Part shown: piece after piece, positions 1-13,200 of the stretch
Layout of the letters: every line of letters begins with the position of its first letter
Position numbering within the stretch: the first letter of the stretch is position 1
Assembly (NCBI GenBank): GCA_000442125.1
Contig: KE546971.1
Location: forward strand, 1,118,583-1,182,582
Direction: 5' to 3'
DNA: 64,000 nt
DNA from: Opeltia flavorubescens
Taxonomy: Eukaryota; Ascomycota; Lecanoromycetes; Teloschistales; Teloschistaceae
The notes under the pieces: model-generated
Database searches by the model: none
What the model was told of the DNA's origin: nothing
Seen by the model: only the letters and a program-made list of their open reading frames with translations
Translations under genes and position numbers: made by a program

Positions 1-554
1 TGGAAGCAATCAGTGGGATCACTGAATCTGCTCACAAGCTGATCACGTCCCTTGGCTTCGATGCTAATAACGGTGGATCTGTGAAGACCCTCGGTGACCT
101 GATGAAAATCAACCACGGTCTGCTGGTAGCCTTGGGTGTCTCACACCCAAAACTAGAACGGATTCGCGACATAGTGGACTCGGTCGGCGTCGGCTGGACG
201 AAATTGACAGGCGCCGGAGGGGGTGGATGCGCCATTACACTATTAAGCTCAGAGGCCTCTTTATCTACGTTGAAGCGTCTCGAAGAGCAGCTTTGCGAGG
301 AAGGATTTGAGAAATATGAAACGAAGCTAGGGGGTGATGGTGTGGGTATTCTCTGGCCCGCATTATTGCATAAAAGGTCCGAAGATAAAGCGGGAGAGGA
401 GATCGACCAGGAGAGATTCTTGAGTGCCGCTGGGAGCGATATAGAAGAAATTGTCGGCATTGGCACCAGTATACATGAGAAGCAGGATGGTTGGAAATTC
501 TGGAGCAATGTACACGTTAACAGCAAAGAAGAGCAAAAACCTCCTACTGGGTAG
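1..554 (+). CDS. ERG12: Mevalonate kinase, C-terminal part (5' end outside window)
   Basis: Phosphorylates mevalonate with ATP in the isoprenoid/ergosterol pathway. Only the C-terminal ~184 residues are present, in the frame whose first full codon begins at base 3. The GHMP-kinase C-terminal glycine-rich loop is clear (LTGAGGGGCAITLL), preceded by the alpha-helical stretch with LGVSHPKLERIRDIV that is typical of mevalonate kinases. The last ~60 residues after the GHMP fold (HKRSEDKAGEEIDQERF onward) form a loosely conserved tail. Stop at 552-554. No intron is seen in this part. Family recognition is firm; the N-terminal ATP-binding motif cannot be checked here. Confidence 0.9.
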   Translation, partial: EAISGITESAHKLITSLGFDANNGGSVKTLGDLMKINHGLLVALGVSHPKLERIRDIVDSVGVGWTKLTGAGGGGCAITLLSSEASLSTLKRLEEQLCEEGFEKYETKLGGDGVGILWPALLHKRSEDKAGEEIDQERFLSAAGSDIEEIVGIGTSIHEKQDGWKFWSNVHVNSKEEQKPPTG

Positions 555-1572
555 GTTATAGATACTTTCCCGAGGCTGCTTTCTGCAGCAGTCGAGTTGG
601 TGGAAAGATTTTCGAATACGTCTTTGCTTCAACCTCCCCACAGGACTTGCAGGTAAGTAGTTTAGATCGTTTATGAGCTTCGAATTGATGATCTCAGCCG
701 CATTCATGCGTCCGATGATGGAAGCATCGGTACAATCCTTCCAACACGGAATATTCCAGCTGCCCCAAAGTTTAAAAGCTCATGAGGGATATAGGATTCC
801 AATGGTACTCAACAAAATGCGCACTAGACAATCGTATGCTTTCTTATTATACTAAGCATCAGCCATGATAGACGTGGTACCTATTCATATTGACAGGAGT
901 ACCCGGCTATATGTAGAACAAGCTGCGCGGAGCTAGAGAGCATTTCTCTTATCGGTCTACTTGCCGTAAAATGCAGGTGCTGTTGGATGTTCAACGACAA
1001 GAGCTTAATTGTATCCCGTCTCCTTCTGCTCTTAGCGTCAGAAGGCTTTGCGCATAGATCCTGTCTTTTTAAAGGGGGTGCCCAATTTTACTACGTCGAT
1101 ACATCGACTACTTGGTAGCGCAAGTATCGTATCCAAGTGACCTAATCTACCTTTAGTATGTATGGTAAAAATTCGACTATAAGTTTCCGGTCATCCAAAT
1201 GTAGAGACCCTCAGCTTACGACAGAAACGATGTGGTTTTGGCAACACCTATTTTCAGTGCCATAGCAGGGGATGAGATATCAAACTTTTGAACGCCAGAA
1301 GTAACACTGGCCCACCATTTCCTCGACAATTTGCTATTCAATCATGGCGTCGTGGATTTCTAGTTTAGTTCATACCAAGCGAGCCACGTGCCCAAGCATT
1401 CTGAGCATGCAGGTACCCGAGCGACGAATGATGCGGGGCTTGTGAAGTATTTCCGATGACGATGGTGTGACACCAGGTGGGGTAATCCAGCGTCTCGTTT
1501 GTAAAGAAGTCAAGTCCCATTTATAATCTGCCAGAAACGTTTGATGATCACTTATACAAGTTCTTTGGGAGG
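555..1572. other. Intergenic, no gene seen
   Basis: About 1 kb between the mevalonate kinase stop and the start of the dehydrogenase gene. It should hold the ERG12 3' UTR and the promoter of the next gene. Only short random ORFs are present on either strand and no repeat stands out. Confidence 0.6.
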
Positions 1573-2817
1573 ATGAATATCCTAATTACCGGGGCTGGTG
1601 GGTTCATTGGGTGATACTGCTCCGAGCTCCAATCCCTAAAGGAAATGCTGACTGAATAAACCTTCTCCTGTCAGACAAGCATTAGCGGCAGCCCTCATCA
1701 AAGAAAACAAGGCCACTTCACTTATTCTTACAGACGTCATTGAGCCCGCGGCGCCGACATCGTCAAATGTCGAAATTCGCTGCGTGAAGGCCGATCTGAC
1801 GTCCCAGGATGTTTGCAACTTGCTCTTGACGAAGGAACTCACCCATGTTTTCCTTCTACATGGCATCATGTCCGGTGCAGCCGAGGCCGACCTAGAATTG
1901 GGCGTGAGTAGTTTTCCGAGCGAACATTCCCCAAAGCAGATTATCTTATGAGTCCCGAGACATGTACTTGCTCTTTCTATTTGCTCTGAAAGGAAATTCT
2001 GACTCCGAAATTTGCTTAGATTAAGGTCAACTTAGACGCAACGCGGCAGGTCTTTGATACTTTGCGAAGGGTCAATAACCGTGTCAAGATCGTTTTCACA
2101 AGCACCACTGCTGTGTATCAAAGGGCAGACTTTCCCTTGACTGAAGCAAATGCGCCTTTTCCAGGGTCGTCGTATGGAAGTTTGTGACCGCTTCGCCTTG
2201 TATACTTCCGACACATGAAAGCTGACGATAACCAGCACAGAAACTCATGAGTGAAATCTTGTTGAATGATTTTTCTCGACGGAACTTGCTAGATGGACGA
2301 GTTGTGAGGTTACCCACGGTAGGAATGTAAGATGAGCACCATTGACGCTCTACGCTAATTTCACGTTAAGGTTCTTGTCAGACCAGGGAAGCCGACAGGT
2401 GCTGCGTCATCTTTTGCTTCGGGCATCTTCCGAGAACCGCTTAATGGTCAGAAGAGCATACTACCCGTCTCTCGAGATCTATCTCTCTGGATATGCTCAC
2501 CAAGGACCGTTGTCAAGAACCTCATACACGCTCGAGACATACCAGCCGAGAAATTTGGTGGCGCTTCTAGAGTCGTTAATCTGCCTGGTGTGACCGTGTC
2601 GATCGAAGAGATGCTGGCGGCCTTGAAGGCGATCGGTGGCCAAGAGGCCGTCGATCTTGTGGAGGAGAACAGAGACGCTGCGACAGAGAAGATCGTCGAG
2701 AGTTGGCCATATAGATACGATACGACGCGTGCAAAACATTTGGGGTTTGCAGATGACGGATCGCTAGAACAGACGTTGCAAGAGTACGTTGAGGATTATG
2801 GTAGGAAGAAGACATAG
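1573..2817 (+). CDS. NAD-dependent epimerase/dehydratase, D-erythronate dehydrogenase (DenD)-like
   Basis: Exons 1573-1610, 1675-1903, 2020-2179, 2236-2318 and 2371-2817 join in phase to a protein of about 318 aa. The Rossmann motif ITGAGGFIG (residues 4-13) and the YxxxK catalytic pair (YGTQK, 141-145) mark an extended short-chain dehydrogenase. Overall similarity is to DenD-type enzymes, which oxidise D-erythronate at C2 with NAD; that substrate is inferred from family resemblance only. The C-terminal half (VSIEEMLAALKAIGG...DDGSLEQTLQEYVEDYG) is the substrate side. The five-exon structure shows the gene is fungal in form even if the family is mostly described in bacteria. No erythronate kinase or isomerase partner lies next to it. 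Confidence 0.75.
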
Positions 2818-3785
2818 CACATTCGCCACGAAAAGGAACTTGGGAAACCGTTTTCGATGATGAGTACACTTTGTTCTCGGCTTCGCGAACTTATGGTCGT
2901 AAAAATCATCGTAGAGTCTGTCTGTCGAAGCAGGATTACTTAGTAGCATTTACCGGGTATATTGGATAGTAACACAATTCGTCGACAGGACTTCTTGTTG
3001 AAGTTGTGCTCTTAAGTAACTGAGAAGTTACAATTTAATCCCGCAATTAATAGTACTATCATTTATTGCCTTTTTGATGTCACTTATCCAACACCTTGCC
3101 ATGTGCTCGGAAATTGTCTGTCTTGAAAAGGCGTCTGGGTCCTTGGGACGACCCGTCCGTGAGACAGAGAAGTCTCCTTTAGGCGCTGGCTAGGTAGCTA
3201 CGCTGGCTTGGCTGGCTCGCCTAATGTTACCTCTGCGATGGCCTATACGAATTAGACATGTCAACAAGGAGAACGCGTCCATATCTCGCCCGGAGGTAGA
3301 AAGAAGAGTGAATAGAGGCGAACGCGATACTTCGATGTTCAGCCAAATTTCGAGTAATCCAATGCTAAGAGATGCACACGTAACTCAGACAGTACCTTCG
3401 ATACTTCGACTTGACAATTATCAAGAATTCATGAGAAGATCGAGTGTTTTAAAGCGACTGTTTGCAGAGCAACTCCTACCATATTCGCGTGCCAAGGTAC
3501 AACACTCGATTGACTTTTCATTTCAGGGACTGAGGGAGGTGTTGATCTATGCGGAGATTATGTCCAGCGCCTGAAAGGTGGCTGTCTGGGACAAGAGACG
3601 GGCCGTCGGTGCCCTTAACGCGACTAACCGCGGCAAAGTCCCGCCGCTCAACGGTGGGCGACTTTGATAAGTGATTAAATATGATGCCATCAGGCAGATG
3701 CGGTCGCACTTTATCGCATTTGAGTACTACCACCTCTACCCAAGATCCTTGAAAGTCCTTATCATTCGGATAGCATCTCGTCATT
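2818..3785. other. Intergenic and probable 5' leader of the helicase gene
   Basis: Nearly 1 kb without a recognisable gene. A 116-codon open frame at 3224-3574 matches nothing I recognise, begins with TTG and is not supported by splice context, so I treat it as chance. Confidence 0.5.
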
Positions 3786-6700
3786 ATGCATCATTCTCAG
3801 GTAACTTGGTATTCAGAGTGTAAGTCGCTCATTCCACATGACTTAATGAAGGACTAATTGACGATATGCTTCTAGCTACGAATCCTCTTAGCCTTCTTCA
3901 TACCGATGGAGAACTTGTTCAGTCTTCTTTGCCCGATGCCAACCATGAGCCCCCAAAAAAGCGCCGGAAGCTTGCAAGAAAGCCCACAAGCGTCCGCAAT
4001 GACACTTCGATACATCAGGATGCGTACCTATGTATCGCAAAGGTCGAAATACAACTGGTACAACCTCAATAATAGGCATGAAAGCGGACGCTAAAGCATG
4101 GTAGGTTTTCGCCGCGCAAGAACAAGTAGAAGGGATATCGACTTTCGGTTCTGACGCACCTTGTCCGATCCTGCTACGGAGAATCGAAAGAGTTGCCGGT
4201 ACTGATTCAGATTTCTTGTGTCAGATCATGACTGAGCGTGGAGACCTATTCTTCGATGCCGTTGTAGCCGGGGAATGCTCCACAGAGTCTCTCAAGGTCT
4301 TGCAGAAAATTGCCGAGGTTCCCAGGATATCGCAGAAGAAAACGGCTTCACGCGCACAGTGTACGATAGAGAATCAAGTCAATACCTCGAAGACTTGGGG
4401 AAGAAGCTTTTTAATATCTGCAAAACTCCTTATGCCAGATAATCAAGAGCTGCTCGGAGCTTCGGTCTTCGACAGGTGTCTTGTCTTCGATTTTTGCAGT
4501 CTCGATTATCCCACGGAAGAACATCGGCCGTGGTCACCTCGAGACTTCTATGACAACGTTTTTGTACCCGAAAAGAACATGTCAATGTCGTCTTTCTCGC
4601 GCATTGATCAACTCAAGTGTCAGCTTTACCCTTTTCAGAAAAGAGCCATTGAATGGCTCCTTCATCGCGAGACAGGCTGTAAGACCAATTACGGACAAAC
4701 CGAGCTCCCGCATGGGTTTGTCAAGACTATCGACGTTGACGGTAAACCGTGTTTCATCAGCCCGTTCCTTGGTACAATGACATCAGATGAGGATGTTCTC
4801 CAGTCCTTCGCTGATATAAAAGGTGGCATACTTGCCGAAGAGATGGGTCTAGGCAAAACTGTTGAAATGATTGGCCTGATCTGCTTGCATCAATATCGAG
4901 GCAACATCGATGTTGAGCATATTGTAACACCTCCTGTGCGTGAATGTGCTGCTACGCTCATCATCACACCGCCATCAATCCTGGAGCAATGGAAGAGCGA
5001 GCTTCAGAACCTTGCGCCGGACCTAAGAACCACAACTTATGAGGGTCTACGTACCGCAGACTTGGATGATAGCGAAGCGTACATTTCTAGGTTTTGTAGT
5101 CATGACGTAGTTCTAACGACATACAACGTTCTGGCTCGCGAGATCCACCATTCTGGCCATGTGCCTGATCGGACCTTCCGCCAGGAGAAGAAGTATCAAA
5201 GAAGACTCTCCCCCTTGACTCAACTCAAATGGTGGCGCGTGGTTCTTGATGAAGCTCAGATGATTGAAAGTGGTGTCAGCAATGCGGCCAAGGTAGCCCA
5301 AATAATCCCAAGGCACAATGCCTGGTGCGTTTCTGGAACACCTGTCAAGAAGAATTCGCAGGACTTGCGTGGACTGCTGGTGTTTCTACGTTTTCCGCCC
5401 TATTGCTATTCTGCGCAATTATGGGATCGTCTTATCGCAGAACGTCGAGATCTTTTCAGACAAATATTTGGGACTTTGGCTCTTCGTCATACCAAAGAAC
5501 AAATCAAAGACGACGTCCAGCTGCCGCCCCAACGCCGTGTCATTATCACTGTGCCTTTTACACAGATTGAAGAGCAAAATTATCTCACTTTGTATAACGA
5601 AATGTGTGAGGAATGCGGACTTGACCGCGAGGGGAACCCTCTTTCCCAGGACTGGGACCCCAATAATTCCTTCATCGTAGAAAAGATGAGAAGCTGGCTC
5701 CTCAGACTCCGTCAAACGGTAAGTAGGCTATCAGCAGACACGACTGCTATGAAGCACACTAATTGTCACAGTGTCTGCACGCTGAAGTCGGTATTCGCAA
5801 TCGGAAAGCCTTGGGAAAAGGCAAGAATCCATTAAGAACAATTGATGAAGTTTTGGACGTGATGACTGAGCAAAACTTGACTGCTCTACGAGCGGAAGAA
5901 AGGACTCTATTAGTAAGTAAGGCTCGACGGGGCCAAATCCTGGAGCATGCCAAAAGGAGCAAAGAAGCGCTGGCAATCTGGGCGGAAGCCCTTGAGGAGT
6001 CACAATCTATGGTTTCCGAGGCAAGATCACGTCTAGAAGCAGAGGGGGTTGGTGTCGACTCAAGCGTGGGAAACACAGCTGAAAATAGTCTCACAACTCC
6101 CGCGGTATCGAATACTCAGATTGGTGCCCCTCGCCAGCGGCTTCGATCGGCCCTCGAGTTGGAGCACATGCTTCTGTTCTTCACGGCCAACGCGTATTAC
6201 CAGATCAAAACAGACGAGAGTCAGATACATCCGGAATCAGCGAGGTTCAGAGAACTTGAAAGCATTGAAGAGGAGCATTATGAAAAGGCCAAACTCGTCC
6301 GAAAGGAGATCCTCGTTGAGGCCCGTGTCAAGGCCGACTCATTGATGAACGTGGTACATGAGAAATCTCGAGAGCGGTCGTTCGCCATGATACCTGACAC
6401 TAAATTCGAAGCTGATCGCGGCGGGATCGAAAGCCGAGGTATACTTGAAAAGCTCGCAGGCATCACACAAATTATTTGTAGACAAGCAAGCCTAATTGGA
6501 GAATGGAGAGAGAAAGCGGCCAAGCTCCTTATGGTACCCCTTCTTGATCAAGAGGACACAGGTCTCCAAGGAGATGAGTACGAAATCAGTACACAGCAGC
6601 AAGATGAGGTATATTCATTTGTTGATGCGCTACGTGCTATCGTGTCGGACTTTCATGATATTATCACTGGACAGCGCAATCTTCTCATTGAACATGAAAT

Positions 6701-8356
6701 GAAGGTGGCTCTTCGGCAAGCTATTGAAGGAGGCGGACATTCACCCGAGCTCCTAAGAGAATTACTAGGTACACGCGAGAAGTTGAAACCTTCAGCTGGC
6801 GTGGGCTCAATTAGAGCAGTCATCACCGATCTTCGCGAGCTGCGGACCACCCTGCGGGCTCAACTGGAAAAGGGCAGTGTGCGGGCAGGTGCGGAGCTGG
6901 CTATCATCAACAAGGCACTGGTGACCGTTCAGTCAATGTCAGCCAGTCTCAGTAAGGCGGGTCCGGCACTTCAGCGAGAAGTTGAGCTCTTCACCGACGT
7001 TATGAATGCCAGATTGGAGTTCTATCGCCAGTTGCAACAGATTTCTGATACCGTGGTACCATACGAAGAGGATGCAAACGAGCGATCGATCGCCGCGGCC
7101 TTGTTTCGAACTGAGCAAACGGAAGGGAGATTACGGACGAAAATCGCAACCTTGAAGTCCACCGCACGATACCTCGATCACATTCGGAGAGAAGCCTCGA
7201 ATGATGATGTCAACCGTCTTTGCATCATCTGTCAGCAGAGCTTCGAGATTGGGGTACTGACATCGTGTGGCCACTCCTACTGTGCTGAATGTCTGCGCCT
7301 TTGGCGAAGACACCACGGAACTTGTCCGACGTGCAAGAAGCGGCTGGAACAGAATGATCTTCATCAGATTACTTTCAAGCCCCAGGAAGTGACAATGCGG
7401 GAAGAGACGCAGTTAAAGGAGAGAACGGACGCAACGATAGGCAGTGGCGGTAGCCCAAGTAGTATCTTCACTGACATAAGTACCTCTACATTGAACGAGA
7501 TCAAGAGTATTGACATGGATGTCAAGCAGTCGTTTGGAACTAAGATTGATAGCATTGCGAGACATATCATCTGGCTGCGGGAAAATGACCCTGGTTCTAA
7601 ATCGGTCGTTTTTTCACAGGTGTGTCTGCCGTGGTATCTCCCTCCTTGTCCACTTCTCAATCTGATATGCCCATAGTTCCGGGATTTCCTCTGGATTTTG
7701 GGAGCGGCATTCTCGAGCTTCAAAATTGGATATGCGAATCTTGACCGAAAGAACGGGGTGCAGCGGTTCAAGAATGATCCAGGAGTATGTCGCCCGTGGT
7801 TGGATGATGAAGAGGACTCTCACAGATGCTGACGTAATTACAGATCGAATGCTTATTGATGCATGCTAAAAGCAGTTCATCTGGTCTCACGCTTGTCAAC
7901 GCCACACATGTGTTCCTATGCGAACCGTTGATCAATACAGCAATCGAGCTACAGGCCGTTGCCCGAGTACATCGGATCGGACAGCATCAACCCACAACGG
8001 TATGGGTGTATGTCGTCGAGGACACGGTGGAGAAATCCATCTACGATATCTCGGTAGAACGTCGAATTGCTCATATTGGTAAGCCAGAATACAGGAAGGC
8101 ATCAAGAGTGGCGAGTCAAACCGAGGAAATTGAAGGTCAGATTGAAGCGGCCAATACACTGGAGCTCGAAGCGGCACCGTTAGGAAAAATGTTGAGCAGT
8201 GGTGCTAGCGGAGGCGAGTTGGTGAATAAAGAGGACTTATGGAGCTGCTTGTTTCGACAGAAGCCAGCCCAAAACCAAGCTGTATCTCCAACAGTTGAGC
8301 GAGAGATGGGCCGGCGCCTTCGAGCAGCTGCGGCGGAGGAGCGACAGAACCGGTAG
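3786..8356 (+). CDS. IRC20: SNF2-family helicase with RING finger (SHPRH/Irc20-like E3 ubiquitin ligase)
   Basis: Exons 3786-3819, 3876-4057, 4105-5718, 5772-7619, 7677-7784 and 7844-8356 join to about 1432 aa, the usual size for fungal Irc20/SHPRH. Walker A is MGLGKT (GLGKT at ~320-324) and motif II is LDEAQ (~454), the DEAQ form typical of SHPRH rather than DEAH. A C3HC4 RING (CIICQQSF...CGHSYCAECL...CPTCKK, ~1094-1133) sits inside the helicase, between the two RecA lobes, as in the family. Motif VI is QAVARVHRIGQ (~1299). The protein is expected to act in the nucleus on stalled replication or recombination intermediates by ubiquitylation. The core is certain. The first two exons (start at 3786, basic PPKKRRKL stretch) and the 47-nt intron at 4058-4104 are inferred from phase only. 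Confidence 0.9.
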
Positions 8357-8844
8357 GTGATATGGTAAGGGAGCCAAATGAAGTCGTTCTTTTGTAAAAA
8401 GAGTGTGAGGGTACTATTACAGACGATTAGCTGAAGATACAGCGATCACGCCAACAGAATGAAGAAAGCAGCGTTGTGCACAATTGGAAGGGAAATCAGG
8501 GTGGGGCTGGCAAATTCAAGATGTACGTTCGGAACTCATCACTTCAAACCGATACAGCGAGAACCGAATGTGGCGTTGGATCCCAGTTACGGGACACTCT
8601 AGCGTCGATCTCGGTTCGCGCCTTCCGGGGAGCCGCACAAGCCATTACCGATGACGACAACCCGGTCCCGCGCAACCGTTGTGCACGACATAATGACCTG
8701 CTCAGATCAATTTCTTGTTAGTCACTCCCTCACCGCTCGCTTCGACCCTGTATCATCGACTCTATTCCACTACTCTCTTCGGAACAGCCTAAGAGCGATC
8801 TCAGACTATATCTACAATCTGGATCCCTTCTGCTCGCCTACGAA
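8357..8844. other. Intergenic, promoter region of the membrane-protein gene
   Basis: No gene or repeat recognised. The last ~130 bases are C/T-rich on the + strand, as common in fungal 5' leaders. Confidence 0.5.
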
Positions 8845-9731
8845 ATGATAAATCTGAAATACGCCTTTTTTTGGATTCTACCGCTTGTCAGTGCTGGCGC
8901 ATGGCTCGGCAAGTAGCTATGAGAATCCTGCTCCCATTGTCGCTCCGACCTAATGATTCCCGCATAGGTATGCTGCTGGCCATGTTCATCGTGTGGGAGG
9001 TTGACGGATCCCCACATTACGTCTCAATGGAGACAAATCAAAGGATCGCTTACATATCCGATATTGGAGCCCAGGGCCTTCAGCCTCTCTTCATTGCTGG
9101 ATCGTGCGTTACCACCATCTTCCTTGATCTCTCCTTTGCTGCCGAGCGATGGCTTCGGCACACCGGACGCTTGGCCAAAAACATGGGCATGGCGGAGAAA
9201 ACACTGTCTGGGTTATCCATCCTTTTTGCCATTGCAGGGACTTTTGGCTTGATTCTCCTCTCTATCTTCGACACCGTTAATCACCCAAAGCTTCATGACG
9301 GTTTCCTGCTCCTCTTCATGGCCGGTTACGTTCTCTCCGCCATATTTGTCTGCGCTGAGTACCAGCGACTCGGTGTCCACTTTCGTCAACACCGCGTCCT
9401 CCGCGCTTCTTTCTGGATGAAGCTCTTCTTTATCATCGTGGAGATATTCCTCGCTGCAGTCTTTATCGGGACTTCATTTACCTCGCATAAAAACATTGCT
9501 GCCGTGTTTGAATGGATCATTGCAGTCATTTTCACCTTCTACGTCCTCACCTTTGTTGTGGATCTGTTGCCTGCTAGTCAAGATCATCAGAAGGTTACGA
9601 ATCTGGAATTGGGTCATGTTGATCAAGCAACCGCGGCACACCAAAACGGTTATTCAGCCGATGGGAGAGAACTTAATGAGGGGTTTATGAATGGACAGCA
9701 ACCGAAGCCACCAATGGCGCAGAATTATTGA
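8845..9731 (+). CDS. Frag1/DRAM/Sfk1-family membrane protein
   Basis: Exons 8845-8908 and 8968-9731, about 275 aa. The first exon encodes MINLKYAFFWILPLVSAGAW and joins a second exon starting GMLLAMFIVW. The only in-phase junction uses a GC-AG intron (donor gcaagt at 8909, acceptor tag at 8965-8967). About six hydrophobic segments follow the Frag1/DRAM/Sfk1 pattern, with a polar cytosolic tail from about residue 230. Yeast Sfk1 works at the plasma membrane with the PI4-kinase Stt4 and in lipid asymmetry; the same role here is inference. Family call is good, gene name less sure. Confidence 0.8.
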
Positions 9732-10206
9732 GATAATTAAATACTTGAAAGCATTTGCAACCCGGAGCGTTGGTGATATACCCAATTGAATAATACATGG
9801 TACGGAGAATACTGTATCATAGCTGTATCTCCCATCCGATATGTCCTTTTGTGTACTTACTATAGCTTACCAACGTAAGAATCATATTAGGAAATAATAG
9901 ATGTTTTCGAAATATCGATTTTATGTTCATATTACGCGTGGTCAATCTGTACTCATCTATCGAAAACATGCGCAAGGTTTTTAACTCATCCACGATCCGT
10001 TTTACTAAAGAAATTGGCATTCATACTATTTGATCCTTTCAATATCACAGCAAAGCTTCTACAGTAAGTGAATCGACATAATTCAAGGCATACCGCCGCT
10101 TCGCTGGAGGAAGAAAAGAAGATAAAGGAAACAAAATCGTCTTTATGAGCTCCCTCAAGCTCCCCTCTCCTTTCGCGATCACCCGCATAGATTCCTCCCT
10201 CCTAGG
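9732..10206. other. Intergenic between convergent genes
   Basis: AT-rich 3' flank shared by the convergent Sfk1-like gene and EIS1. No further gene seen. Confidence 0.5.
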
Positions 10207-13200
10207 TCACAAATCCTCCGAGAATTTCGAATCCCTAACCGGACTATCGCTTCCCCTCCCAATCGTATCTTTCAGAGGTACCGGCGGTGCTAATTGCTCC
10301 GTCTCAAAATGATCCCTCGCCTCCTCGAACTCTTGTTCGCCATCATTCTCGTCGCTACCGGTGACCTCGCGGCGGAGCTGTGATCGGCCGCGGGGATGCT
10401 CGCCTTCATCGCTGGAGAGAGCGCTGACGGGGGAGGAAGAACGACTACGTTGGTCAAGTTTATGTTCTTGAGTAGATGCAGCGTAGAGATCGTTGTCGTC
10501 GTCGACCTCGTTGTCGGAATCAGCTGGCAAGGTGACGCCTGGGCCGACCTCGGCCGGGGAGGTGATGGTCGCGGAAGTGGTACCAGGAGCATTCGCTGAT
10601 GGCTTTCCCACCATGGCAACTTCACGCACCGAGCCGTCTTTACTCGGATCGGTGCTACTCTTGCTCGTGCTCGTGGCTCCCGTCAGATTGGCACCGCCAA
10701 CAAAGCCTTTTTCGTTACTTGCGCTTTCAGCCGCGTCAACCCTGGAGCTCTCGGGTTTGGCCGGCTTGCTGGATCGGCGGAGCTTGCTTTTGAGCCAGGA
10801 CGAGACTTTGCCTTCGCCTTTCGGATGTTTCTGAGCAGGTTGGGGGCCAGTCACTGTGGTTTCGGTTGTAGCCGCAGGGGGCACGATACGCCGGTTAAGG
10901 GGCTCAACGGGCTTGGTCTTTGCTACAGGCTCAACATTCGCGGACGTCAACCCTTCCGGGCTCGGAGATGAAACTATGACTTGCTTAGCTGGGGCCACAG
11001 TAGAAGCAGGATGAATTTGTTTCGAACCGTCAGAAGCGTCCACTGGCTTTGATGTAGCAGGTTCTGCATCGCTCAATCCCGCAAAGCCAGACGATGGCAT
11101 CATGCCCGCTTCCTTATCCAATGCGGACTTTCTCTTCTCGTCTGCTAGCATAGATGCACGCTTTTCTTCCTCAGCTTGTAGTTTAACTTCTTCGACCAGG
11201 TTCGTTCTTAATGGCCTTCTGAGCTCCTCATCATCCGAGTCCATTGGATCTACTGATGGGATTGGATCAAGGACTGGTGGCTCTGAGGCAGTCATGGGCC
11301 TTTCTTCCTCCTCCTCTCCTGCTGCTTCTGCGACTTTAGGAACCCTTGACTTCTGTTTCTCCTGATCCCTCAGTCGCTTTTCTTCCGCTTTTTTCGCCCT
11401 TTCTTCCTCTTTCTTAGCTCTGGCATCAGCTTTCTCCTCCTCTAAGGAGACTGGTCAGCACGGACAATGATGCTTTGTTATCTCGATAAGGAACTTGCCT
11501 CGAAAGCGTTTCCATTCTTCTTTCGTTTTCAAATCGCGCTCTTTCTGATCTGCGGATTTCTCTGCTGCAATACGCTCGCGTTCCTCCTGTTGTTGTCGAA
11601 GCTCTTCGTCTCTTGCCCGCTGCTTTTCAGCTTTCTCGGTGATCTCATCCAGTGTTGGTTGCACTCTGCTCGCAGCTATAGCGTCAACTTCCGACTGATC
11701 GAGATACTTTCCACCTCCAATGTTTACTCTTCCATGATTGATCATCCTTGCGTCACTGTCTGCCTTTGCACGAGCCTTGGCCTTGGCCTCCCAGTCTTCC
11801 ACCATGGCCGGTGAAGCCTTGCCAGTTTCATTGAATACACGTTCGTCCATACCCGTCATGCTAGCCCTGACGTTACGCTGCGCGGCCTCTAGCAAGGCGT
11901 CCCGATCTCGTTGTCGCTTTTTTGCATCGACTTGGGCGACCTCGTCTTTAAACATGGACATCTGGTTCCGAATCATCCTGGAGCGTTCTCCATCACCTTG
12001 AGGAGTGCTTCCGTCACTCGACGCCCTTCGTCGAGGCCGACCTCTGATGGAAAGTCGCTTCTGCGCCGGCTGAGTGGCACCGTAATAGTTCCGGTATGCT
12101 GCATGTTCATCGTGGAGCTTCGCAAGCCGCTCCGCGGCCAATTTCTGCGCCGCTTCCTGGAGATTGACGTATTGTGGTGTCGATTGCTCCTCACTTGACG
12201 CAACAGAATGAGATCGCCGGTTCTGAACACTGGCGGCCGCGTAATGGCTGTCTCCCTTGCCGTCGTTTGCTGCCTCATCAATTGCTCTTTGTTGCATATC
12301 GTACATTTGTTTCGCCATGGAAACGGCCGCAGCACGGAGTCCTTGCTGCCTTTTCCTTTCTTCTACTTCCGGCGCCACTGGAGGATTTGCGGTGTACATC
12401 TCTCGGGTTAGGTTGGTAATTGCCGCATTGTGAATTCGGGCTGCATCGATGGGCGACGATGCAGGGGGCGGTGACTTTATCTGACTGCCTCTAGCAGCAG
12501 ATCTGCTGACGGAGGTCGCAGCCTTCAGCGCATTCGCAGCTGAGTTGGCAGAGTCTGGGTAGGCTGGGGGTGGAATGACTGGCGAAGATCCTGCTCTTCT
12601 CCTGCCACCGGACATGGCACCGGTAGCTGCCATGAGAGCTTTCTTATTGTCATCGGCCGTTGCGCCAGTGAACACCTGCGGGCTTAAACCCTTTGCTCGG
12701 AAAGCCTGACCAGCCGCCGAGCTTCCAGCAGATGTTGACTCAGGCGACCAGATGTTTACATGTGCGCCATCCTTGGCGGCAGCATGTGCAGCCTTGGATC
12801 CAGTAGCGCTCTCTTCGGGATGCCATAGCGGAGCAGGTTTGTAGTCTTTGGCGGCCATTGCGGCTTTACTCGCTGGCGCAGAGGTGCCAGGCTTCCAATG
12901 CTCGAAATCCTTGTGGTTGGCGTTGGCCAGGCTAGCAGCTGCGCCTGCCCCAGCTTCTCCATGTTCTAAGCCAGTAATAGGATACGAGGGGAGGTCACGA
13001 GGAGCTGCATATTTGAGTGAAGTTGCTGCGCCTAGAAGAAAACGATAAGATGTAAGATGGCGAACCAGGGGAGCTATACGCACCAGCACTGGACAGCTTG
13101 TTGTCTTCACCTAAGGGATAGTTGCTCTTTGACTGGTCTGCCTTATTGTGCTTGGTCACGTAGAGAGCAGCGGTCGCAGCTAAAAGTCGGTCAACCATGA

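Noticed and set aside
3224-3574. 116-codon plus-strand open frame
   Set aside because: Non-ATG start, no recognisable family, no splice context.
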